From Asanoa iriomotensis (GTDB lineage Bacteria; Actinomycetota; Actinomycetes; Mycobacteriales; Micromonosporaceae), in NCBI RefSeq assembly GCF_016862515.1, contig NZ_BONC01000013.1, positions 62,001 through 126,000 on the forward strand: a stretch of DNA of 64,000 bases. The letters are read 5' to 3'. Below the pieces are notes generated by a model that worked only from the letters and a program-made list of their open reading frames with translations, made no database searches and was not told the origin of the DNA. Below are positions 8,705-17,400 of the stretch, in pieces (the stretch's first letter is position 1; every line of letters starts with the position of its first letter). The position numbers were made by a program, and so were the translations under genes.

Positions 8705-9319
8705 TTACGGCCGCTCGTCCTGGACGTGCGGGCTGGTTTCTGCTGAGCCGTCGGCCTTGCGACCTTCGGGCTGCCGGCCGGAGCGCTCGTTGACGATCAG
8801 CTCCTCCAGCCAGCGCACCTCGCGCTCACAGGCGTCCAAACCATGACGCTGCAGTTCGAGGGTGTACGCGTCGAGGCGCTCGCCCGCCCGGGCGAGCACG
8901 TCGCGCATGCTTTCGCGCCGCTCTTCGACCTTGCGCCGGCGGCCTTCGAGGATCCGGAGGCGGGTGGCCTGGTCGGTGCGCGCGAAGAAAGCGAAGTGGA
9001 TCCCGAAACCGGCGTCGTCGTAGGTCTCGGGACCGGCCTGCGCGATCAGGTCGGCGAAGCGTTCCTTGCCCTCCGCCGTGATCTTGTAGACCACGCGGCC
9101 GCGCTTGCTGGTCAGCGCGGGCACCTCGGGGGTGGTCGGCGCCGCCTCGCCGGCTTCGGTGAGGTAGCCGGCCGACTGGAGCCGGCGCAACGTCGGGTAG
9201 AGCGAGCCGTAGCTGATCGCGGCGCGGATCGACCCGAGCTTCGCGGCGAGTTCCTTGCGCAGCTCGTACCCGTGCATCGGCGACTCGTGGAGGAGCCCGA
9301 GGATCGCGAACTCGAGCAA
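8705..9319 (-). CDS. PadR-family transcriptional regulator
   Basis: A 204-residue regulator with an N-terminal winged helix ([20 protein letters not shown], then [18 protein letters not shown]) and a C-terminal helical dimerisation domain from about residue 105 with charged heptads ([17 protein letters not shown]). The frame is open further upstream, but TTG at 9319 is preferred: it gives the family opening [10 protein letters not shown] and has GGAGG 6 nt before it; a GTG three bases earlier would be too close. It probably represses its own operon, including ino1. A perfect 11-bp inverted repeat lies 22 bp upstream of the start. The effector is unknown. Confidence 0.89.
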   Translation of the reverse strand: MLEFAILGLLHESPMHGYELRKELAAKLGSIRAAISYGSLYPTLRRLQSAGYLTEAGEAAPTTPEVPALTSKRGRVVYKITAEGKERFADLIAQAGPETYDDAGFGIHFAFFARTDQATRLRILEGRRRKVEERRESMRDVLARAGERLDAYTLELQRHGLDACEREVRWLEELIVNERSGRQPEGRKADGSAETSPHVQDERP

Positions 9320-9340
9320 CACCGACCTCCTTCGCGCCCT

Positions 9341-9363
9341 CGATGTATCGCGGCGATACATCG
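9341..9363. promoter_or_regulatory. Probable PadR operator upstream of padR-ino1
   Basis: A 23-bp sequence with two perfect 11-bp arms (CGATGTATCGC and GCGATACATCG) around one central G. It contains the ATGT...ACAT ends known from PadR operators. It lies 22 bp upstream of the padR start codon, so binding would block the padR-ino1 promoter. The protein-site pairing is inferred from position. Confidence 0.68.
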
Positions 9364-9466
9364 CTTCGCCCACGGTAAGACACGTGGACGGCGCGCGCAA
9401 ACCCCCTGATTTGCTGCCGGGGAATCACGCTCTGTAGCGGTTGTCGCCTCTGTCGTCTTGACCGCG

Positions 9467-9472
9467 TACCCT
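9467..9472 (+). promoter_or_regulatory. Candidate leaderless -10 element of the DUF5318 gene
   Basis: TACCCT with a 7-nt spacer to ATG at 9480. This spacing favours the ATG over the in-frame TTG at 9474. Confidence 0.4.
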
Positions 9473-9479
9473 CTTGCGC

Positions 9480-9896
9480 ATGCGCACGCAGCGCCAGGTC
9501 GTCGACTACTCGCTACAGAAGCGAGCGGTCCTGCGTGACGTCTATTCGGGCCGCGTCGGGACCTACGAGGTCTGCGACGCCTCGCCGTACCTGAAAAGCG
9601 CCGCTCGGTTCCACGGTGAGCCGACTGATGAGCGCTGTCCGATTTGTCGGCGAGAAAACCTCACGCACGTCCACTACATTTACGGCGATGAACTCAAGCA
9701 GTCGGCGGGACAGGCGCGCACACTGGCCGAGCTGCCGGTGCTCGCGATGACTCTCCGTGAGTTCCAGGTCTACGTAGTGGAGATCTGTGCGGGCTGCTCC
9801 TGGAACCACCTGGTCGAGCAGTATCTGCTCGGTCGCGACGGTTTGGCCGCGCCCGAGGTGCAGACTGGCGCGCGAAGGCGAGAGGCGCGACGGTGA
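9480..9896 (+). CDS. DUF5318 family protein
   Basis: A 138-residue soluble protein with a conserved zinc-ribbon-like arrangement: CPICRRENLTHVHYIYGDEL near residues 58-77 and a second Cys pair in EICAGCSWNHLVEQYLLG near 102-119. Function is unknown. The gene sits just before the class A penicillin-binding protein gene, an arrangement I recall from mycobacteria (Rv0049-ponA1), which suggests a link to cell-wall synthesis. TTG at 9474 is an alternative start; ATG at 9480 is preferred because of the upstream TACCCT. The C terminus is basic (ARRREARR). Confidence 0.85.
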   Translation: MRTQRQVVDYSLQKRAVLRDVYSGRVGTYEVCDASPYLKSAARFHGEPTDERCPICRRENLTHVHYIYGDELKQSAGQARTLAELPVLAMTLREFQVYVVEICAGCSWNHLVEQYLLGRDGLAAPEVQTGARRREARR

Positions 9897-9897
9897 C

Positions 9898-9946
9898 AAC
9901 GATTCGCCCCCCAGACGCTAGGTCTTTGAGGGAAGGGCGAATCGTT
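9898..9946. terminator. 12-bp inverted repeat after the DUF5318 gene
   Basis: AACGATTCGCCC (9898-9909) is perfectly complementary to GGGCGAATCGTT (9935-9946), with a 25-nt loop. It starts directly after the DUF5318 stop codon and is followed by a short AACC/GGTT hairpin ending in a run of T. It may terminate transcription, or regulate ponA, which starts 135 bp later. Confidence 0.5.
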
Positions 9947-10081
9947 AACCAGATAAGTCCGGTTTTTTCGGATATGTCGGCGGCGGAACGACGTAACCGG
10001 AGGACCGCACGACGTGGTCCAACTCACGGCAACCCGGTGGCAGCGCGGACGCGCACCACCGCGACCGGCAGGGTGTGACAA

Positions 10082-12793
10082 ATGAACTCGTACGACGACT
10101 CCGGTTCTGCGCGCGGCCACGCCCGCCCCACGGGCAACAGTGGCAACAGCGGACGAGGGTCAGGCGACGACGGCCACTGGCAGAGCGGCGACGGTCTGGG
10201 CGGCTGGTCCGACGGCGGGCAGGCGCCCGCGGCTCGGGGCTCGGCCTCGGGCGGGCGGGCGTCGGTGCCACGCGCGTCGGCCTCCGTGCCTTCCTCCCCG
10301 GCCGGTTCCGCGGCTGTTCCGCCGTCGTCGGCGGGCCGGGCGACCGTCGGTCGCGCCTCGGCCTCGGTGCCCGGGTCGTCGTCCGCGGGTCGCGCCTCGG
10401 TCGGCAGTGCCTCCGTCGGCAGCGCGTCCGTTGGCAGCGCCTCCGTCGGCAGTGCCTCCGTCGGGAGCGCGGCGGCCGGTGGTCGGGCGCGGGTCGGTCG
10501 TGCTTCGGTTTCCGGCCCGGGTGGGCCCGGCGGCACCGGTCCCGGTGGCCCTGGTGGTCCCGGCGCTCCCGGCGGGCGGGGTCGCGGCAAGCGGCCCGAG
10601 CGCAGCCGCCGCCGCAAGATGATCAACTGGGCCATAGCCGGCTTCGCGGTGCTGGTCATCCTGGCCGGCGCCGGTCTGGTGGGAGGCACGTACTACACCA
10701 CGAACGTCGTCGTGCCAGAGAAGATCAACTTGCCGCTGGCGAGCACGATCTACGCCGCGGACGGCAAGACCCAGATCGCGAAGCTGGGCGAGGTCAACCG
10801 CACGTTCGTCTCGATCAAGCAGATCCCCGAGTTCGTCCAGCGCGCGGTGGCGTCGGCCGAGGACCGCAAGTTCTACGAGCACGACGGCGTCGACTACGTC
10901 GGCATCGCGCGCGCCGCATGGAACAACTTCACCGGCGGCGAGCGGCAGGGTGCCTCGACGATCACGCAGCAGTACGCGCGTAACGCCATCGACGGCCTGG
11001 AGGGCGCGACCTACGCCCGCAAGGTGCGCGAGGCGGTCATGGCGTCGAAGCTGAACGACGAGTACTCCAAAGACCAGATCATGGAGATGTACCTCAACAC
11101 GATCTACTTCGGTCGGGGTGCCTACGGGATCGAGGCCGCGTCGTACGCGTACTTCGGCAAGACGGTGAGCAAGCTGAGCGTCGCCGAGGGCGCGGTGCTG
11201 GCCGCCGTGATCAAGCAGCCGCAGCCGTCGTCGACGCACAAGGGCTACGACCCGGGCTACAACCTCGACGCGGCCAAGGAGCGCTGGGGCTACGTACTCC
11301 AGGGAATGGTGGAGAAGACCTGGCTCACCGCTGACAAGAAGCCGGCGGAGTACCCGAAGGTCAACGCGCTCCCGAAGGACAACGCCTGCTTCACCGACTG
11401 CGGCGTCAACACCCCGCTGGGCAACGTGATCAACTACGTCCGCGACGAGATGATCGGCATGAACATCCCGGGCTGCGACGCGGCGAACTGCGCGCGCCTG
11501 ATCAAGGATGGCGGCTTCAAGATCAGGACGACCATCAACTACACCCGGCAGAAAGAGCTGGAAGCCGCGATCCAGCGGAAGTCCAAGGGCTCGGAGCTCG
11601 CCGGGCAACCCAGCAACCTGATGGCGGCAGGCGTCGCGGTCAATCCGGCGAACGGCCGGGTGGAGGCGTACTACGGCGGCGACAACGGCACTGGTCACGA
11701 CTTCGCCGGCAAGAACATCGAGGGCGGCGCGCTCACCGGTGGTCACGCGCCTGGTTCGTCGTTCAAGATCTACACGCTCGCGGCGGCGCTGGACTCGAAC
11801 ATCTCGCTCGACTCCCGGTGGGACGCGCGGGACTACGAGGTGCCCGGCACCGAGATCAAGGTCATCAACGCGGGGCGGAACCCTCCGTGTGGGCAGAGCT
11901 GCACGTTGCGCCAGTCGACCATCTCGTCGTACAACGTGCCCTTCTACCACATCACGGACCAGATCGGCGCCGACAAGGTGATCGACATGGCCCGTCGGGC
12001 CGGCGTCACCACCATGTGGACGAACAACCCGGTCAAGCCGTACGACCTCAACAGCAAGAGCACCAAGATCGGCAAGAGCGACCCGTTCTACTACGTCGTC
12101 GGCTACGGCGCGTACCCGATCACCGTGCTCGACCACGCCAACGGCCTGGCGACGATCACCAACCGCGGCCTCTACAACAAGGCGCACTTCGTCATCTCGG
12201 TGGAGCAGAAGGACGCCACGGGTGCGTGGAAGAAGGTCGGCGGCGAGCAGCTGAAGCCGCGGCAGACCATCCGGCAGGAGGTCGCCGACGACGTCAACGA
12301 CGTGCTGCAGGAGATCTCCGGCGGGCTTGACGGCGGCCGGAAGGCGACCGGCAAGACCGGCACCTGGGAGCTCAACGAGAAGAGCTCCGACAACGCGCAC
12401 GCCTGGATGCTCGGCGCGACCCCGCAACTCGCGACCGCGATCTGGGTCGGCAACGTCGGCAAGGAAAAGGCGATCCGCGACAAGAACGGCGACAAGATCC
12501 AGGGTTCGAGCCTGCCGAAGGACATCTGGAAGCGGTTCATGAACGACGCCCTCAAGGGCACCGAGGAGCTGAAGTTCCCGCCGGGCACCCACATCGGCGA
12601 CCCCGAGGCGGGCAACGGCAAGAAGCAGGACTCCCCGCTGTGCTTCCCCGGCGAGGACTGCAACCTCCCCGGCGGCCCGGGCGGCAACGCCGGCGGTGGC
12701 AATGGCAACGGCCCTGGACGCCGTGACAACACCGCCCCGACGACGACGCAGGATACGAACCCGTTCACGGTCATACCACCACCAGGCGGCTGA
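10082..12793 (+). CDS. ponA: Bifunctional class A penicillin-binding protein (PBP1A type)
   Basis: A 903-residue peptidoglycan glycosyltransferase/transpeptidase. The N-terminal cytoplasmic region (1-175) is low complexity, with runs of a SVGSA repeat and a Gly/Pro stretch. A membrane helix follows at about 182-204. The GT51 domain (about 240-420) shows ASAEDRKFYEHDGVDY with the catalytic Glu and GASTITQQYARN. The transpeptidase domain has SSFK of SxxK (GHAPGSSFKIYT, about 557), SYN (SSYNVPF) and KTG (ATGKTGTWE). The C-terminal tail is Gly/Asn/Pro/Thr-rich. It polymerises and cross-links the wall outside the membrane. The start follows AGGGTG with a 7-nt gap. The gene lies between the DUF5318 and GT87-like genes, as in the mycobacterial ponA1 region. 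Confidence 0.95.
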   Translation: MNSYDDSGSARGHARPTGNSGNSGRGSGDDGHWQSGDGLGGWSDGGQAPAARGSASGGRASVPRASASVPSSPAGSAAVPPSSAGRATVGRASASVPGSSSAGRASVGSASVGSASVGSASVGSASVGSAAAGGRARVGRASVSGPGGPGGTGPGGPGGPGAPGGRGRGKRPERSRRRKMINWAIAGFAVLVILAGAGLVGGTYYTTNVVVPEKINLPLASTIYAADGKTQIAKLGEVNRTFVSIKQIPEFVQRAVASAEDRKFYEHDGVDYVGIARAAWNNFTGGERQGASTITQQYARNAIDGLEGATYARKVREAVMASKLNDEYSKDQIMEMYLNTIYFGRGAYGIEAASYAYFGKTVSKLSVAEGAVLAAVIKQPQPSSTHKGYDPGYNLDAAKERWGYVLQGMVEKTWLTADKKPAEYPKVNALPKDNACFTDCGVNTPLGNVINYVRDEMIGMNIPGCDAANCARLIKDGGFKIRTTINYTRQKELEAAIQRKSKGSELAGQPSNLMAAGVAVNPANGRVEAYYGGDNGTGHDFAGKNIEGGALTGGHAPGSSFKIYTLAAALDSNISLDSRWDARDYEVPGTEIKVINAGRNPPCGQSCTLRQSTISSYNVPFYHITDQIGADKVIDMARRAGVTTMWTNNPVKPYDLNSKSTKIGKSDPFYYVVGYGAYPITVLDHANGLATITNRGLYNKAHFVISVEQKDATGAWKKVGGEQLKPRQTIRQEVADDVNDVLQEISGGLDGGRKATGKTGTWELNEKSSDNAHAWMLGATPQLATAIWVGNVGKEKAIRDKNGDKIQGSSLPKDIWKRFMNDALKGTEELKFPPGTHIGDPEAGNGKKQDSPLCFPGEDCNLPGGPGGNAGGGNGNGPGRRDNTAPTTTQDTNPFTVIPPPGG

Positions 12794-12947
12794 CCCTCGG
12801 CCGAGGTTCCGTCCCGGGCGGTGAGCGCTTCGGCTCCCGCCCGGGCGAGCGGGCGCTCGCGTACCATCCGATGCGACAAAATCGGCGTTCCGGATGGGGC
12901 ACAACGGGTGGCATGCGGAAAGATGCGTTTTCGTGGGTGCAAACCTG

Positions 12948-14396
12948 ATGCGTGAGGACGCAGAGCCGGTCGACCAGCCGTCGCGCTCCGACGGGTTCGT
13001 CCGCGGGCTCTCCGAGGTGATCGGCGGGCCGGTCGGCGAGCACGCCGTGGACCGGGCGGGCGGTGCGCGCTCCGGCGGCGGCTTCTGGACCGCTTCCCGG
13101 ATCGTGCTGGCGTTGGTCTGCCTGACCCTGGCGCTGCACTGGGTGCAGAAGTCACCGTGTCAGGACGGAGCGTGGCGGGACTTCCAGCAGTACAAGCAGT
13201 TCTGCTACACCGACGTGCTGGCGCTCTACTACGCCGAGGGCCTCAACGAGGGCAAGGTCCCTTACGCCGACCATCCGGTCGAGTATCCGGTGCTGACCGG
13301 TGCGTTCATGGGCGCACTCGGGCTGCCTGTCCACGAGCTCGGCAAGGACAACCCGGAGATCAACCAGGGGCAGTGGTTCTACAACCTCAACGCCCTCGTG
13401 CTCGGTGCGATCGCGGTCGGCGCGGTCGGCGCGCTGCTGGCCCTGCGCAAGAGACGCCCCTGGGACGCCGCGATGTTCGCCCTGTCCCCGGCGTTGCTGG
13501 TCACCGCGACCGTCAACTGGGATCTGCTGGCCATCGGGCTCGCGGTGTTCGGCATGCTCGCCTGGGCCCGGCACAGACCGGTCGCGGCCGGCGTCCTGCT
13601 CGGGCTCGGCTGCGCGGCGAAGCTCTGGCCGCTGTTCATCCTCGGCCCGATCCTGGTGCTGGCGTTCCGCACCAAGCGCTGGCGCGCGGCGATGACCACG
13701 CTGGGCACGGGCATCGCCACGGTGCTGGCCGTCAACATCCCGGTCGCGCTGCTGTTCACCGAGAGCTGGAAGCGGTTCTTCGACCTCAACAGCACCAGGC
13801 CGATCGACTGGGGCACGTTCTGGTACATCGGCCGCTACCTGGACAACAAGTGGTCCCCGAACTCGGCCGGGCCGTTCCAGTGGCTGAGTGACCACGTCTC
13901 GACGCTCAACCTCTTGACATACCTCCTGTTCGGTCTCGCCTGCATCGGCATCGCGGCGCTCGGCGTCTACGCGCCGCGCCGCCCACGCCTGGCGTCGCTG
14001 GCCTTCCTGGTCGTGGCGGCGTTCCTGATCTTCAGCAAGGTCTGGTCGCAGCAGTACGTGCTGTGGCTGCTCCCCCTGGCCGTGCTCGCCCGCCCGCGCT
14101 GGGGAGCGTTCCTGGTGTGGCAGCTCGCGGAGGTCGCGTACTTCCTGGCCTTCTACGGCGAGCTGCTCGGCGCCGAGGGCAAGCAGGTCTTCCCGGAGGG
14201 CGTGTTCGTGCTGGCCGCGACGCTGCGCCTGGCCGGCGTGGTGGCGATGTGCTACTTCGTCGTCCGCGACATCCTGCGGCCGGAGCTGGACCCGGTCCGT
14301 GAGACGTACGCCGACGACCCTGATGGCGGGGATTTCGACGGCGCCCCTGATCCCGACGTTCTTCACGAACCGGAGCGGGTGCCCGTCCGGGCCTGA
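12948..14396 (+). CDS. Polytopic membrane glycosyltransferase-like protein (GT87/DUF2029 type)
   Basis: A 482-residue integral membrane protein with about ten helices. After a hydrophilic N terminus it has an external loop with YYAEGLNEGKVPYADHPVEY, whose acidic residues sit where GT-C enzymes bind a polyprenyl-phosphate sugar. LLGLGCAAKLWPLFILGPIL and SKVWSQQYVLWLLPLAVLAR resemble GT87 mannosyltransferases. The substrate cannot be told. The frame is open from 12894; ATG at 12948 is chosen because the earlier part looks non-coding, but no clear Shine-Dalgarno supports either start. It follows ponA by 154 bp, matching the position of mycobacterial Rv0051, and converges with the next gene. Confidence 0.84.
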   Translation: MREDAEPVDQPSRSDGFVRGLSEVIGGPVGEHAVDRAGGARSGGGFWTASRIVLALVCLTLALHWVQKSPCQDGAWRDFQQYKQFCYTDVLALYYAEGLNEGKVPYADHPVEYPVLTGAFMGALGLPVHELGKDNPEINQGQWFYNLNALVLGAIAVGAVGALLALRKRRPWDAAMFALSPALLVTATVNWDLLAIGLAVFGMLAWARHRPVAAGVLLGLGCAAKLWPLFILGPILVLAFRTKRWRAAMTTLGTGIATVLAVNIPVALLFTESWKRFFDLNSTRPIDWGTFWYIGRYLDNKWSPNSAGPFQWLSDHVSTLNLLTYLLFGLACIGIAALGVYAPRRPRLASLAFLVVAAFLIFSKVWSQQYVLWLLPLAVLARPRWGAFLVWQLAEVAYFLAFYGELLGAEGKQVFPEGVFVLAATLRLAGVVAMCYFVVRDILRPELDPVRETYADDPDGGDFDGAPDPDVLHEPERVPVRA

Positions 14397-14412
14397 CCGC
14401 TGGGGTTCACCG

Positions 14413-14440
14413 CGGGCGGCAGTCGAGTCGCTGCCGCCCG
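14413..14440. terminator. Bidirectional terminator hairpin
   Basis: CGGGCGGCAG (14413-14422) pairs perfectly with CTGCCGCCCG (14431-14440) around an 8-nt loop, in the 53-bp gap between two convergent genes. Confidence 0.75.
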
Positions 14441-14449
14441 TTCTGGTCG

Positions 14450-17400
14450 TCAGAGCCCGTAGACCACCGCGTTGCCGACGTCCTGGCGGGTGATGCCGAG
14501 GGAGTCGACCGGCAGGTCGATCGCGGTCCGCAGCGGCGAGCCCTCCTGGACCTGGTCGCGGACCACGATGACGTTGCGCACGCCGAGTTGGCGCAGGTAG
14601 TCGATGCTCGGCTGGTCCGGGAACGTCGCCGTCACCCGGCGGACCTCGTCGAGCTTCTGCGGCACGAAGCCGCTGCCGCCGTTGACGATGTCCTGGTAGT
14701 TGGTCGTCGACCAGAGCATCACGTTCTCGTCGTGCAACTGGTCGCTGGGCAACACCAGGAGCGGACCCTCGACGGTACGCATCGCGGCCGGCTGGGCCGG
14801 GACGATCGGGTGCGGGGTGGTGTTGATGCCCTCGACGAGGACGAGCGCCAGCGGGATCAGCGTGACCAGGCGCAGCCAGGGGCTGGGCCATGGCGGGATC
14901 CGGTTGGCTGAGATGTCCTTGACCCGCTCGACGAACGCGCACACCGCGCCGGCGGCCAGGATGCCGAGCATCAGCGTCACCCAGAGCATGAGCCGGCCGG
15001 GCGTACGGATGCCGTCCCAGCCGGGCGCGTGCTCGAGCAGCGGGATGTAGGTGTACTTGCCGTCCAGGAACTCGCTGCCCATCGCGAAGATCGTCGTGAC
15101 CGCGATGCCGAGCAGGAGCAGCACGCGCTGCCGGATGGTCCAGATGCTGAAGAACAAGCCGGCGAGGGCCAGGCCGATCAGCGCGAAGCCGGGCAACAGG
15201 GTCATCTCGGGCGCCCAGCCGAGCGAGTCGCGCAGCGGCTGGTGCAGCCCACCCCACAACCACGACTCCTGCGGCGCGGTGAAGAAGCCACGCAGCGGCG
15301 GTGAGTAGAGGCCGATCTCCTCGACCCCACGCCGGGCGTACGGGTGATCGGCCGCGACCTCGAAGTAGGGGATCGAGAGCAGGCCACCCACGGCGGCGAA
15401 GACCGCGGCACCGCCGAGATCGGCGAAGAACAGCTTCCAACCGAAGGGCCGGCGCACCGCCCAGAACCAGATGCGCTGGATGCGCCAACCGATCAGCGCG
15501 CCGACACAGAGCAGGGCCAGCACGTACGCGAAGGCGAGCCCGATCCCGAAACCGAGGCTGAGCTGCCACGCGGCGACCAACCACCCGGCCAGCGCCCACC
15601 CGGCATGCCGGCGTTCGGGGCGATAGCCGTTCTTGAACGAGTAGCCGTGCCCTCGGGCGAGCATCGCGAGCGCGAGTGGGATGCCACCGTTGGAGATGAT
15701 GTGCAGGTGCCCGGCCTGCGCGAGCAGCCAGGGCGCGAAGGTGTAGCCGGCCGCCGCGACCGCGCTGCCGGTGCGCCCGCCGCCGAGCTGGCGCACGAGC
15801 ACGTAGGCACCGAACACGGCGAGCGCGTGGGCGAGCACGAACACGATGTTGTACCGCACGATCGCCGCGACGGGCCCCTCACCGATCATGCCGAGCGGTG
15901 CGTAGCCGAGCAGCGAGTCCGAGAAGGCGAAGCTCCACAGCTCCGGGTAGAAGGCGTTGGAGTGCCAGATCCGCCCGGGGTCGGTCAGCAGGCTGTGGCC
16001 GGACCACGACATCTGCCAGGCTTGCAGGGTCGGATCCCAGATGTCCTGCGGGATGGTGTGCCGCGGATAGCGCAGCGTCGGCCAGGTCATCACCACCGCC
16101 GCGGCCATGGAGATCAGCGCGGCCAGGGTCCACTCGTGCCGGAGGAACCGCCCGACCCGCCGCCCGACCCGCACGGCCACGTTCGGCGGCGGCTCCGCCC
16201 GCCCAGCGAACTCCGCCCACCGGTCAGGTTCCTTATCGGCCCCTTCGCCGTCCTTCTCCGCAACGGCGGTAGCAACACCGGCACCGGCCTTAGCCGGCGC
16301 GTCGCCGTCCCCGCTGGCCACTGTGCTCTTGTCACCGGCCTGACTCGCCGCGTCGGCGGTCTTGCCGCCGTCCCCGCTTGCCGCATCGGTCGTCTTGGCG
16401 TGGGCCTGGCCGTCTGTGCTGGTCGCGGTGTCAGTGGTCTTAGCCTCGGCGTGGCCGTCTTCGCTGGTCGCTGAATTCTCGTCGCCCGGGTCGCTCGCCG
16501 TGGCGGCGGTTTTGGCCGGGGCGTCGGCTTCAGGGATGGTCTTCTCTTCGTCTTGCTTACGCATGCCGGCATCGGACGTCTCGGCGGCGTGCCGACCGCG
16601 ATGATCGGCGTCGCGGTCGGGGGCTACGGCTTCCGGCTTGACCGCGTGGCGTCCGGTCTTGTCCTCGACGGCCGCCGCCGGCGAACCTTCGACTACCGCG
16701 CCGGCACCGGGCTGGCCCGCCGCCTGAATCGCGGCCCCGCCGACCGCCGCGGTGCTGACCGTCGCCGAACGCCGAAATGGCCACCAACGCCGGCGGGGTC
16801 TGGCCTTGGCAGGGGTCTCCTGCTGCGCAGTTTCGCCTTCCCGGCTCGACCGCGCGTCGGCTTCACCTGTGGTCCGTGTCGGAACCGCAGCTTCGCCCGC
16901 ACCGGTTGTCGCCGTGTTGGCCGCCGTCGGTTCGCTGTCGCCCCGAGCTGCCGCGCTGCCGTCCTCGACATCGCCGCTGCGTGGTTGCGGAGCGGCGGCT
17001 GCTCGCGACATTTCACGCGGCTCGGGCGACGAGCCTGCGTCGTCTGTGCCCGCCGTGCCGGCGTCGGCCCGCCGACTGCCCGCGGCTGCCTCAGCGGGCT
17101 CGCGGATGCCGTCCGCAGCCTCGGCCTCACCGCTGCGGGCAGCGACCAGGTCGCCATGTTCATTCCCGGGCGGCGTCCCGCCAGTATCCGTGCCCGAACT
17201 GCCGCGGCGAGCCCGGCTCCGGGCCTTCGGCGCGCTGGTCTTGGCGGTCGTTTCCGTTGCGCCTGCCGTGGCCTGCGCCTCGCCCGACTCCGCCCCATCG
17301 GCAACCGGAACACTGTCCGCGTCAGCCTGACCGATGACCGGCCGATCGGATATGCCAGCCGCGTTCGCCGCGACATCGTCCGCCGCCGCGCCCGCCGAGC

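Noticed and set aside
10160-12904. A 914-codon minus-strand open frame opposite ponA
   Set aside because: ponA has clear catalytic motifs; the opposite frame is a typical high-GC shadow.
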